Origin: an uncultured Clostridia bacterium
Lineage (GTDB): Bacteria; Bacillota_I; Bacilli_A; RF39; UBA660
DNA: 33,440 nt
Direction of reading: 5' to 3'
NCBI GenBank assembly: GCA_946619755.1
Contig: CAMOMI010000001.1
Span: forward strand, 1-33,440
Part shown: piece after piece, positions 6,551-14,090 of the stretch
Layout of the letters: each line of letters begins with the position of its first letter
Numbering within the stretch: position 1 is the stretch's first letter
The notes under the pieces: model-generated
Seen by the model: the letters and a program-made list of their open reading frames with translations, nothing else
Database searches by the model: none
What the model was told of the DNA's origin: nothing
Program-made: the position numbers and the translations under genes

Positions 6551-8836
6551 CTATTTTTTTCGTTTCGCTTTATCGTTATAATTATTCTTATTAACTTTTA
6601 CTTTATCAATATCCTCTTTTTTTAATTTATCAATATCTTTATTAGCTTTCTTTGTCTCTTCATCATCCTTATCATCTTTAAAGATTAGATAAATTAGTCC
6701 AGCAATTGCAAGTAAAATCAATATAATAACAATTACTCTCATTATTTTATTATCATCTTTAGTAGTATCATCTGGCAATACTTTATCATCACCATCATCA
6801 GGTGTTGATGGTTCAACTTCAGAACTTGGTGTATAAGTTTGTTCCTGATAACTAACAGGTTCTACAGTTGTTTCTTCTTTAGGTGCTGCCTCTCTTGTTA
6901 CTTTGACAGTATAAACTTTTTCATCGCCATTTTCAGCTGTAACGACAATTGTAATTTCATTTTCTCCTTCAACAAGCTCAGAAGGTGCTACAATTGAACT
7001 AATACTAGCAGCCGTATTTCTAACAATTGCTTCAACATCTGGTGCTGTAACATCATTTCCAACTGTAATTTCATATTCAAGCACATCATCCTGTAATTCA
7101 ATTGTTTGTCCAGCCACTGTAAGTGATGATAAACTATTATCAGTTGCTTCATTAACCGTTACATTAACCGTAGCATTAGTATCGCCTTCATAATAAACAT
7201 TTCCGTTAAAGAACTCAGCATTATCAATTTTAACAGAACTTGTACCAGCTTTTAATGCTTTAAATGTAAGTGTTAATAATGTATAATCCTGTGGTAAAAT
7301 TGTTTCATTACCTTCATCATCAATTTCTACTAAAGCAACCATTGCTTTATCTTTAAGATATATAAACTTACCTTCATAGTTATTACCTTTTGCATCTTTT
7401 ACTAATACATTAGTAAGTTCCAAAGCACTATCATCATAACTAATATTTCCAGCAAAACCACTAACCTCATTATCAGATACTGTCATCGTATAATCGATGG
7501 TAAACTCATCACCACTAGATATCTCTTCACTATTTAAATCAAGTCTTGTATCTAATGCTACTTCTTCCTTCGTAATATTAGTATCATTACCAGCTAACAT
7601 TTGATCCAAATAAATAACATCAAGTGTTCCAACGTTATCATCTTTATCAAAATCAGATGTTTCTTTAATAGCCTCTTCTTTACCTATAGCTTGATCTATC
7701 AACGCTAACACATCATCTTCATTAACTTGATTATCCTTATTAACATCACCAACAATTGATGCACTATAAGTAATTGTTAATTCTTCATCAGTTAAGGTAA
7801 TCTTTGTACTATTATCAATACTAAATCCAGCTAAATATTCTTGTAAATCAACTTCTTCAGTATATCCAGCTAATATATCCTCATTTTCACTATTGCTAAG
7901 AACCATACTGATATTTTCTGATTCACCTACCATATCACTAACGATATTATATAAATCAGCTATTGTCATATCATCACTTAAGAAGACATTAATCGTACCA
8001 TTCTTTTCCGTACCTTCAAATTGATATTTATCACTAAGTGATACGTTACTAGCGCTTTCATTTAACTTATTGGTATTCATTTCATATGTACCATACATAA
8101 TCTTATATTCTTTTGAATAATCGATAACTTCACCATTTTTAGTAATTTCAAAAGTAACTGGGATTGTATATTCACCATATAAATGTCCTGATAAATCTAT
8201 TTCACTAGTAAAGAAATAATCAAATATTTCATCAGTTGTATACTCAGTTTCATCAAAAACGAAAGTATCGCTAGGGCTTAATCCTCCAGGGGTCATTAAT
8301 CCTATTACACTAATTTTTTCATTACTAGCATCAATTTCATAAATACCTTCTTCATTTTGACCAATTTCTTGATCCTCAGCATCTAACAAATGAAACATCA
8401 TGCCTTCTGTTGCACTAAATTCTTGCTCCATTTGTTTACTACCTAAATCTTCTTCAGTTGTCTTATCAAATAATGAAACAACAACATTCCAAGTGCCATC
8501 ATAAAAGTTGCCAAATAGCAGTTGAGAATCAACTTCATAACCAGTATCGGCAAGTAAATCACTTCCAACTACATCATAAGTAGCAGTATTTTCATCGCTA
8601 CTCTCATCTAAGTAAGTATACTTTTCACTTACTGTAATTGTTACTTCATCAGTTGCTTCTAGCTCAGATAAATAATTAATTAAAATATTTTGATTTTCTT
8701 CATTAAACTGAATATCGAAATTGTCTTCACCCTCATAAGCAAAAACAGTTGATAAACCAGTCAAATTACTAAAAAACATTCCTAAAACTAGAAAAATCTT
8801 GGTAAAGTAACTAAGTTTTTTTCCTATTTTTTTCAT
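6551..8836 (-). CDS. Membrane-anchored surface protein with dockerin-like, cohesin-like and cadherin-like modules
   Basis: The protein is 761 residues. A signal peptide (about 1-33, ending at VFAYE) leads into a 330-residue Asp/Glu-rich part I cannot name. A dockerin-like pair follows at about 363-414: GDVNKDNQVNEDD and DFDKDDNVGTLD are Ca-binding loops of the EF-hand type. A cohesin-like domain follows at about 424-562 (DxxLDLNSEEISSGDEF, GFAGNISYDDSALEL, LLTLTFKAL). A cadherin-like beta-sandwich is at about 567-648 (SLSSLTVAG...VYTVKVTRE). A Pro/Thr/Asp linker, a membrane helix at about 697-718 and a highly charged Lys-rich cytoplasmic tail complete it. It has its own promoter and a terminator. 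It may bind other surface or cellulosome-like proteins; no enzyme domain is seen. Confidence 0.85.
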   Translation of the reverse strand: MKKIGKKLSYFTKIFLVLGMFFSNLTGLSTVFAYEGEDNFDIQFNEENQNILINYLSELEATDEVTITVSEKYTYLDESSDENTATYDVVGSDLLADTGYEVDSQLLFGNFYDGTWNVVVSLFDKTTEEDLGSKQMEQEFSATEGMMFHLLDAEDQEIGQNEEGIYEIDASNEKISVIGLMTPGGLSPSDTFVFDETEYTTDEIFDYFFTSEIDLSGHLYGEYTIPVTFEITKNGEVIDYSKEYKIMYGTYEMNTNKLNESASNVSLSDKYQFEGTEKNGTINVFLSDDMTIADLYNIVSDMVGESENISMVLSNSENEDILAGYTEEVDLQEYLAGFSIDNSTKITLTDEELTITYSASIVGDVNKDNQVNEDDVLALIDQAIGKEEAIKETSDFDKDDNVGTLDVIYLDQMLAGNDTNITKEEVALDTRLDLNSEEISSGDEFTIDYTMTVSDNEVSGFAGNISYDDSALELTNVLVKDAKGNNYEGKFIYLKDKAMVALVEIDDEGNETILPQDYTLLTLTFKALKAGTSSVKIDNAEFFNGNVYYEGDTNATVNVTVNEATDNSLSSLTVAGQTIELQDDVLEYEITVGNDVTAPDVEAIVRNTAASISSIVAPSELVEGENEITIVVTAENGDEKVYTVKVTREAAPKEETTVEPVSYQEQTYTPSSEVEPSTPDDGDDKVLPDDTTKDDNKIMRVIVIILILLAIAGLIYLIFKDDKDDEETKKANKDIDKLKKEDIDKVKVNKNNYNDKAKRKK

Positions 8837-8932
8837 CTCTACCTTCCTTTTTTAATTTTTTCTCAAGTTAAGTGTTCCCCTGAACCAAACACCACCTGCA
8901 TGATAGATATCTTCACCATCAACTATCATTCA
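8837..8932 (-). promoter_or_regulatory. 5' leader of the surface protein gene: hairpins and a possible 25-codon ORF
   Basis: From the predicted start near 8931 the leader folds a perfect 7-bp stem (8923-8929 with 8900-8906). A second element can form either GTGTT/AACAC (8888-8892 with 8872-8876) or the overlapping GUUC/GAAC tetraloop hairpin, which exclude each other. The same stretch is an open frame of 25 codons (ATG at 8929, TAA at 8852) ending about 15 bases before the surface protein ATG. Its ATG would be the first transcribed bases, that is, leaderless. I could not match it to a known riboswitch class. GGAAGGTAGAG before the ATG at 8836 is the ribosome binding site. Confidence 0.4.
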
Positions 8933-8937
8933 AATAA

Positions 8938-8946
8938 ATTATAGCA
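8938..8946 (-). promoter_or_regulatory. Extended -10 promoter of the surface protein gene
   Basis: TGCTATAAT on the minus strand is a perfect extended -10. There is no clear -35 hexamer at 16-18 bases. It lies about 100 bases before the ATG at 8836, leaving a long leader. Confidence 0.65.
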
Positions 8947-9005
8947 CAATATTTCGACATTAATAGATATTTGACATAAATTTGACACAACAACTATATT
9001 TAAAT

Positions 9006-9037
9006 AAAAAACTATCAGTTTGTTATTCTGATAGTTT
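9006..9037 (-). terminator. Intrinsic terminator after thrS
   Basis: AAACTATCAG and CTGATAGTTT form a perfect 10-bp stem around a 9-base loop, followed by a T-tract on the minus strand. The stem starts at the thrS stop codon. Confidence 0.88.
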
Positions 9038-10796
9038 ATTTATTACCTTTGTTTTTAATTTCATCTTCAATCATTTTAATAAAATCATCTGTTGCTAAAG
9101 ATACCGATTCTTGTGTACCAAACTTACGATAAGTGACTATATTACTATCTCTTTCCTTATCACCAATAACTAATGTATATGGAATTTTTCTCGTTTGACT
9201 CTCTCTAATTTTATAGCTTAGTTTTTCATCTCTACTATCAAGTTCACATCTAATACCTTTATCATCCAATTTATTAAATAATTCTTTAGCATATTCTAAA
9301 TGATATTCATTATTAACAGGAATAACATTTATTTCAACAGGACTTAACCAAAGCGGTAAAACACCTTTGGTTTCTTCCAAAATATAAGCCATAAATCTAT
9401 CTAATGAACCTAAAATAGCTCTATGCAAGACAACAGGTGTCTTTTTAGTGCCGTCAGCATCTACATATTTTAAATCAAACTTTGCTGGCAAACAGAAATC
9501 TAACTGACATGTTGATAATGTATATTCATTTCCAACAGCCGGTTTAACATTAACATCTAATTTTGGTCCATAAAAAGCTGCTTCTCCAATTTCCTCTGTA
9601 TATTCAATACCAAGTTCATTCAATACTTCTCTAAGTTCACTTTCAGCTTTATTCCACATATCATCATCAGGATGATATTTTTCCTTATCTTCAGGATCTC
9701 TAAGTGACAATACACATCTATAATCGGTAATATTAAAATCTTTATAAACATCAAAGATTAAATCGACAACTTGTTTAAATTCATCTTTAATTTGTTCAGG
9801 CGTCACAAACAAATGAGCATCATTCTGACAAAAATGTCTTCCTCTTTCAATTCCCTTAACAGCTCCACTTGCTTCATATCTAAAGTCATGAGCAATTTCA
9901 CCAATTCTAATTGGTAAATCCTTATAAGAATGAAGTTTATTAGCATATATCATCATGTGGTGTGGACAATTCATAGGTCTAAGCACAAATGCCTCTCCAT
10001 CAACTTCCATAGCAGGAAACATATTTTCTTTATAATGATCCCAATGACCACTTGTTTTATATAAATCTACCGTACCAACACAAGGTGTCATTACATGAAG
10101 ATATCCTAGTTTTCTTTCTTTTTCTTTAATATAATTTTCTAATTCTTGCCAAATAATATAACCATTTGGTAAAAACATTGGAAGTCCTCTACCAATTAAA
10201 TCATCGGACATAAATATTTCAAGTTCTTTACCTATTTTACGATGATCTCTCTCTTTGGCTTCTTCTAACTCTCTTAAATATGCATCTAAGTCTTCTTGGG
10301 TATCAAAACATACGCCATAAATCCTTTGAAGCATTTTATTCTTAGCGTCACCTTTCCAATAAGCTCCGCTTACTTTAATTAATTTAAAATACTTAAGTTC
10401 CTTAACTGTATCAACATGTGGTCCACGACACAAGTCAGTAAAATCACCTTGTGAATAACAACTAATAATTGTTTCTTCTTCATTCATTCTAGAAATCAAA
10501 TCAATCTTATAAGGATCATCCTTAAACATTTCAAGTGCTTCTTTTTTACTTATTTCATGTCTAACAATTCGCTTACCATCTTTGCTGATTTTTTTCATTT
10601 CTTTTTCAATCTTTGCTAAATCTTCTTCAGTTATTACTGTATCCCCTAAATCAATATCATAGTAAAATCCTGTTTCAACTACTGGGCCAACCCAAAACAT
10701 AGCTTGTGGATATAAATGCTTAACAGCTTGTGCTAACAAATGCGCACAACTATGATTTTTTACACTTAATTTCTCGTCTTCTTTGATATTTATCAT
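9036..10796 (-). CDS. thrS: Threonine-tRNA ligase without TGS domain
   Basis: The enzyme charges tRNA-Thr with threonine. The protein is 586 residues, shorter than the usual 640 or so, because it starts directly at the editing domain: the TGS domain is missing. The editing site is intact, with HSCAH at about 15-19 and DLCRGPH near 121-127. The class II core follows with the zinc-binding Cys/His motif LRPMNCPHHMMIY near 265-278, motif 2 (HDFRYEASGAVKGIERGRHFCQNDAH) and motif 3 (LHRAILGSLDRF), then an anticodon-binding domain. I chose the ATG at 10796 because GAGGAAGGTGA lies before it; the GTG at 10805 is inside that site. It overlaps the upstream 172-residue gene by 47 bases and is under T-box control. 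Confidence 0.96.
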   Translation of the reverse strand: MINIKEDEKLSVKNHSCAHLLAQAVKHLYPQAMFWVGPVVETGFYYDIDLGDTVITEEDLAKIEKEMKKISKDGKRIVRHEISKKEALEMFKDDPYKIDLISRMNEEETIISCYSQGDFTDLCRGPHVDTVKELKYFKLIKVSGAYWKGDAKNKMLQRIYGVCFDTQEDLDAYLRELEEAKERDHRKIGKELEIFMSDDLIGRGLPMFLPNGYIIWQELENYIKEKERKLGYLHVMTPCVGTVDLYKTSGHWDHYKENMFPAMEVDGEAFVLRPMNCPHHMMIYANKLHSYKDLPIRIGEIAHDFRYEASGAVKGIERGRHFCQNDAHLFVTPEQIKDEFKQVVDLIFDVYKDFNITDYRCVLSLRDPEDKEKYHPDDDMWNKAESELREVLNELGIEYTEEIGEAAFYGPKLDVNVKPAVGNEYTLSTCQLDFCLPAKFDLKYVDADGTKKTPVVLHRAILGSLDRFMAYILEETKGVLPLWLSPVEINVIPVNNEYHLEYAKELFNKLDDKGIRCELDSRDEKLSYKIRESQTRKIPYTLVIGDKERDSNIVTYRKFGTQESVSLATDDFIKMIEDEIKNKGNK

Positions 10797-11268
10797 TATA
10801 TTCACCTTCCTCTAATTCGATTTCGATTATTTCCTTTCTTAACTTATATTTTTTATTTTCATATCTTCCACGAAGAATTAATTCTCTTTTAATAACTTTA
10901 TAAAATGAGGGGGTATCTTTATATTTACTAAGCAATTCTCCGACAAGATATGTCGGCATTTCAGCTAGTTCATCTAAGATACTTTTATCATCTATTTGTT
11001 CTTCGTTAGTAACCGTTTCCGTAAATGTGCATTCACTAATTGCTACTTCTCTTTTCTTAGGACAAATATATGGAAGGATTACTCCATATGTATCGCTTAC
11101 GTACATAATCTCACCACGTTTTATTAAATCAGGATTAGCTTTTGCATACCAAAATGGACAACCTTTCAATTTAAAATTCTTTTTGGCAACAGCATGTGTT
11201 AATTCTGATCCAGCATCTAACGTAACCCCATAATATTCCCACAAAAACTTAAAAATTGATATGACCAT
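10750..11268 (-). CDS. Hypothetical protein (172 aa) between the T-box and thrS
   Basis: I do not recognise this protein. It is 172 residues, soluble and rich in Lys, Glu and Tyr. The N-terminal half holds CPFWYAKANPD and PYICPKKRE and four Cys in the protein overall, without a clear zinc-finger pattern. The C-terminal half is helical and charged, with MPTYLVGELLSKYKDTPSFYKVIKRE and a Lys/Arg-rich end. AGGAGG sits 7 bases before the ATG. The gene starts just after the T-box terminator and its last 15 codons overlap thrS, whose ribosome binding site is inside it. It should therefore be induced with thrS when threonine-tRNA charging drops. A role linked to threonine or tRNA is inference from context only. 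Confidence 0.75.
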   Translation of the reverse strand: MVISIFKFLWEYYGVTLDAGSELTHAVAKKNFKLKGCPFWYAKANPDLIKRGEIMYVSDTYGVILPYICPKKREVAISECTFTETVTNEEQIDDKSILDELAEMPTYLVGELLSKYKDTPSFYKVIKRELILRGRYENKKYKLRKEIIEIELEEGEYNDKYQRRREIKCKKS

Positions 11269-11288
11269 AATTATTCCTCCTGTAAAAT

Positions 11289-11500
11289 ATAAAAAACACT
11301 CCTTAACAAGGAGTGTTTATAAACACGGTACCATCCTATTTTTTTCTTAATTAGTATAACGACTTTCAGCCGGCTAGCCTTTCGGTAGCAACTCCAAGGT
11401 AGTAATTATACTACTAAGTTATTAGTTTACACCATCCACTAATTCTCTATAAACATCGTAATATAATCGTGTCCTCATCCACGTTTTTCACACAACTTGT
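11289..11500 (-). promoter_or_regulatory. T-box riboswitch, threonine type
   Basis: The minus-strand leader before the 172-residue gene and thrS contains AGGATGGTACCGTG (around 11336-11323), the T-box antiterminator consensus AGGGTGGNACCGCG with small changes. A strong terminator follows at 11289-11318 (11-bp perfect stem and T-tract). Upstream lie a Stem I region with an AGAGA bulge, a GGATGGTG apical loop and ACTACC on the 3' side of the presumed specifier loop; ACT and ACC both code for Thr. The bulge UGGU predicts that the matching tRNA-Thr ends in ACCA. Uncharged tRNA-Thr should stabilise the antiterminator. Confidence 0.93.
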
Positions 11501-11506
11501 AAATAA

Positions 11507-11535
11507 ATTATATACCCAAACCAACTAAATGTAAA
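11507..11535 (-). promoter_or_regulatory. Promoter of the T-box/thrS transcription unit
   Basis: A -35 TTTACA (11535-11530) and a -10 TATAAT (11512-11507) are separated by exactly 17 bases on the minus strand. Transcription should start near 11500, at the beginning of the T-box. Confidence 0.8.
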
Positions 11536-11580
11536 CCCTAAATTACCTATATTTTAAGTATTTTTAATAAAAAAACAATA

Positions 11581-11910
11581 TTATTTCTGCTTTTCAAGTT
11601 TCTTTGTTTTCACATATCCTTCAATTATTAAAAAGCATCTATTAATTCCATAATGCACTTTAGGATTTACTCTCTGCATTTCTTCTTCTTTTTTACTAAT
11701 ATAATGACTAGTAAATTCTTCAATTCTAATTACTTCTTCCATATCCAATTTACTAGGATTAAATTCTTTTAATACTACCTCAAAAATAGTTATTCCTTTA
11801 AGGATATTAACTTCACCAACTACCATTGATTTTTTTATATTATTTTTTACTTCTTCAATTTTCTCTAGTAACTCACATGTTACTTTTGTTAGTTCTTTTT
11901 CTTCTGTCAT
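11581..11910 (-). CDS. Hypothetical protein (109 aa)
   Basis: The protein is 109 residues, acidic and mostly helical, with two Cys, no signal peptide and no membrane helix. I do not recognise it. A segment KKSMVVGEVNILKGITIFEVVLKEF sits between two helices, and the end is basic (KTKKLEKQK). AGAGGT precedes the ATG and a promoter with a 17-base spacer lies at 11930-11958, so it is a separate transcription unit. It stands between tsf and the T-box region with no functional tie visible. Confidence 0.65.
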   Translation of the reverse strand: MTEEKELTKVTCELLEKIEEVKNNIKKSMVVGEVNILKGITIFEVVLKEFNPSKLDMEEVIRIEEFTSHYISKKEEEMQRVNPKVHYGINRCFLIIEGYVKTKKLEKQK

Positions 11911-11929
11911 ACTTATTACCTCTTTACCT

Positions 11930-11958
11930 ATTTTAACACTTTAAAATAACTAGGTAAA
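11930..11958 (-). promoter_or_regulatory. Promoter of the 109-aa gene
   Basis: A -35 TTTACC (11958-11953) and a -10 TAAAAT (11935-11930) are 17 bases apart, with TGT making the -10 extended. The -35 lies in the T-rich end of the tsf terminator. Confidence 0.6.
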
Positions 11959-11987
11959 GAAAAAGACACTAGTTTGACACTAGTATC
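11956..11987 (-). terminator. Intrinsic terminator after tsf
   Basis: GATACTAGT pairs with ACTAGTGTC (one G-T pair) across a 5-base loop, followed by TTTTTCTTT on the minus strand. It lies 3 bases after the tsf stop codon. Confidence 0.82.
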
Positions 11988-11990
11988 TTA

Positions 11991-12860
11991 TTATCCATTA
12001 ATTTGTTTCATAACTTCGTCAGCAAAGTTTTCTTCTCTTTTTTCCATTCCTTCACCAACTTCATATCTTACAAAATTAATAATCTTACTACCCTTAGATT
12101 CAACATATTTATTAACTTTCATTTTATTTTCTTTAATAAAACCTTGATCTACAAGACAAACCTCTTCATAATATTTATTAATTCTACCATTAACAATCAT
12201 ATCAATTTTGTTAGGATCTAATCCTTCGTTTTCAGCTTGTTCTTTAAGAATAGTTTTTTCTTTTTCAAGCACTTCTGTTGGAACTGCTTCCCTATCCAAA
12301 TATAAAGGTCTCATAGCTGCAACTTGCATAGCTATATCTTTAGCTAATTCTTCATCTTTATCTAATAAAGTTAATGCTACAATTTTTCCACCCATATGTG
12401 AATATGTTCCAAATACTTGATTATCTTCTTTTTCTAAAACTTCAAATCTTCTAAATGATAATTTTTCTCCAATCGTAGCTGTTTTATCAACAATTAATTC
12501 TTCAATAGTTTTACCATCATGTGTTAATTTATTTGCTTCTTCAACTGTTTTAACATTACTATTTAATACAGTATCAGCAATTATATTAACTAACTTTTGG
12601 AATTCTTCATTTTTAGCAACAAAATCAGTTTCTGAATTTACTTCAACAACAACTGCTCTATTGCCAGCAACTTTGCTAACAGCTAAACCTTCAGCCGCAA
12701 TTCTAGATGCCTTTTTAGCAGCTTTAGAAATACCTTTTTCTCTTAACCAAGTAATTGCGTCTTCCATATTGCCATTAGATGCTTCAAGTGCCTTCTTACA
12801 ATCAAGCATTCCAGCTCCAGTTGCTTCTCTTAAGTCTTTTACCATACTTGCACTAATCAT
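11991..12860 (-). CDS. tsf: Elongation factor Ts
   Basis: EF-Ts recharges EF-Tu with GTP during translation. The protein is 289 residues, full length. The UBA-like N-terminus (MVKDLREATGAGMLDCKKALEASNGNMEDA) and the TDFVAKN motif at about 78-84, which contacts EF-Tu, are both present, followed by the two core dimerisation-type subdomains (SFRRFEVLEK, YSHMGGKIVALTLL). AAAGGAGCG precedes the ATG. It follows rpsB by 26 bases in the common rpsB-tsf operon and is closed by a terminator. Confidence 0.97.
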   Translation of the reverse strand: MISASMVKDLREATGAGMLDCKKALEASNGNMEDAITWLREKGISKAAKKASRIAAEGLAVSKVAGNRAVVVEVNSETDFVAKNEEFQKLVNIIADTVLNSNVKTVEEANKLTHDGKTIEELIVDKTATIGEKLSFRRFEVLEKEDNQVFGTYSHMGGKIVALTLLDKDEELAKDIAMQVAAMRPLYLDREAVPTEVLEKEKTILKEQAENEGLDPNKIDMIVNGRINKYYEEVCLVDQGFIKENKMKVNKYVESKGSKIINFVRYEVGEGMEKREENFADEVMKQING

Positions 12861-12886
12861 TTTTATCGCTCCTTTTCTTTCTTTTC

Positions 12887-13855
12887 TTATTTCAAAGCGT
12901 CAATTAGCTCTTCTTTTTTCATTTTTGAATAGCCTTTGATTTCTTTTTTCTTAGCTAATTCTCTAAGTTCAGCAACTGTAAGTATTGTTAAATCAATTTT
13001 AGGTGCTTTCTCTACTTTTTGTGTCTTTTCTTCTTTAACTTCTACTGGCTTTTCTTCTACCTTTGCTTGGGCTTTTACTTCTTCTTTAGTTTCCTTTTTA
13101 ACTTCTTTAACTGGTTTTTCGTGAACTCTTACTTGCTTCTTGCTCTCATCTTCAGTAACATAATCAACAAGTGGTAATCCTTGTGCTTCAGCAGCGGCAT
13201 TATTTAATGCTCCAAGAATAACCTTAACTGATTTAACGGCATCATCATTTCCAGGAATAACATAATCAATGTTATCAGGATCACAGTTAGTATCAATTAA
13301 TCCAAATACAGGAATACCTAATCTATTAGCTTCTCTAATTGCATTGTATTCTTTAGTTGAATCAACAATAACAACTGCTTGTGGTAATTTATCCATTTCT
13401 CTAATACCGCATAGATTCTTATTTAATTTTTCATATTCCTTCTTAAGACCAACTACTTCCTTCTTAGGTAATTTATCAAATGTACCATCAGTTTCCATCT
13501 TTTCAATCTTTTCAAGATAGTAAACTCTATTTCTAATTGTCTTAAAGTTTGTTAAAGTTCCACCTAACCATCTTTCAGTCATATAGTACATACCAGTTCT
13601 AGCTGCTTCTTCTTTGCATACTTCTTGTGCTTGCTTTTTTGTACCAACGAATAATATTTTTCCACCATTAGCTACGATAGTTTTAAGTGCTTCATAAGCC
13701 TCTTCTAACTTTTCAGTAGTTTTTTGTAAATCCATAATATAAATATCATCTCTAGTAGAATAAATATATTCTTTCATTTTTGGATTCCATCTCTTAGTTT
13801 GATGTCCGAAATGAACTCCAGCTTCTAATAAGTAACTCATCGCTACTACTGCCAT
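12887..13855 (-). CDS. rpsB: 30S ribosomal protein S2 with a C-terminal Rho_N/SAP-like extension
   Basis: S2 is a small-subunit ribosomal protein. The core (about 1-225) is standard: [38 protein letters not shown] and [15 protein letters not shown]. The protein is 322 residues, some 70-90 longer than usual. The extra part is a Lys/Glu/Val-rich linker (about 232-285, with repeated KEE/VKEE units) and a terminal 35-residue motif [30 protein letters not shown]. That motif matches the Rho_N/SAP helix-turn-helix type, found in nucleic-acid-binding proteins. AAAGGAGG precedes the ATG. The gene has its own promoter and structured leader. Confidence 0.96.
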   Translation of the reverse strand: MAVVAMSYLLEAGVHFGHQTKRWNPKMKEYIYSTRDDIYIMDLQKTTEKLEEAYEALKTIVANGGKILFVGTKKQAQEVCKEEAARTGMYYMTERWLGGTLTNFKTIRNRVYYLEKIEKMETDGTFDKLPKKEVVGLKKEYEKLNKNLCGIREMDKLPQAVVIVDSTKEYNAIREANRLGIPVFGLIDTNCDPDNIDYVIPGNDDAVKSVKVILGALNNAAAEAQGLPLVDYVTEDESKKQVRVHEKPVKEVKKETKEEVKAQAKVEEKPVEVKEEKTQKVEKAPKIDLTILTVAELRELAKKKEIKGYSKMKKEELIDALK

Positions 13856-13967
13856 ATTACATTCCTCCTTTTGTTTAATCTTCCAAGCATCTCTTCTCTA
13901 CTTACCACCTTTTATGGCACTAGGCAAATAGATCAACGCTTGTGCTATTTTTTTCTGAAAAGCCATA
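13856..13967 (-). promoter_or_regulatory. Structured rpsB leader, possible S2 autoregulatory site
   Basis: The untranslated leader starts near 13964 and can fold two nested perfect stems: TATGGC (13967-13962) with GCCATA (13918-13913), and inside it AAATAG (13950-13945) with CTATTT (13931-13926). A single-stranded purine-rich part and the ribosome binding site follow. Ribosomal protein operons often carry such sites for feedback by their own product; that this one is bound by S2 is inference. Confidence 0.45.
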
Positions 13968-13970
13968 CTT

Positions 13971-13999
13971 ATATTAACATACTTAATTATCTTTTTCAA
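13971..13999 (-). promoter_or_regulatory. Promoter of rpsB-tsf
   Basis: A -35 TTGAAA (13999-13994) and a -10 TAATAT (13976-13971) are 17 bases apart, with TGT making the -10 extended. Confidence 0.75.
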
Positions 14000-14040
14000 G
14001 TAAAACATATGATAAATTATTAAAAAATATTTATATAAAC

Positions 14041-14077
14041 AAAAAGCACTCAATTTGAGATAACTCATTTAAAGTGC
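14041..14077 (-). terminator. Intrinsic terminator after the M16 peptidase pair
   Basis: GCACT...ATGAG pairs with CTCAA...AGTGC (14 positions, three mismatches) around a TTAT loop, then five T on the minus strand. Confidence 0.72.
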
Positions 14078-14090
14078 ACTATTATAAGAT

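Noticed and set aside
8888-8929. A named riboswitch (c-di-GMP, preQ1, fluoride or ZTP) in the leader of the surface protein
   Set aside because: None of the conserved core sequences I know for these classes could be found; described only as an unclassified leader.
12003-12939. Plus-strand open frames across tsf and rpsB, and similar plus-strand frames elsewhere (for example 319-585, 2013-2288, 24567-24857)
   Set aside because: They lie opposite well-identified minus-strand genes, have no ribosome binding sites and show low-complexity Ser/Phe/Leu-rich translations typical of shadows.
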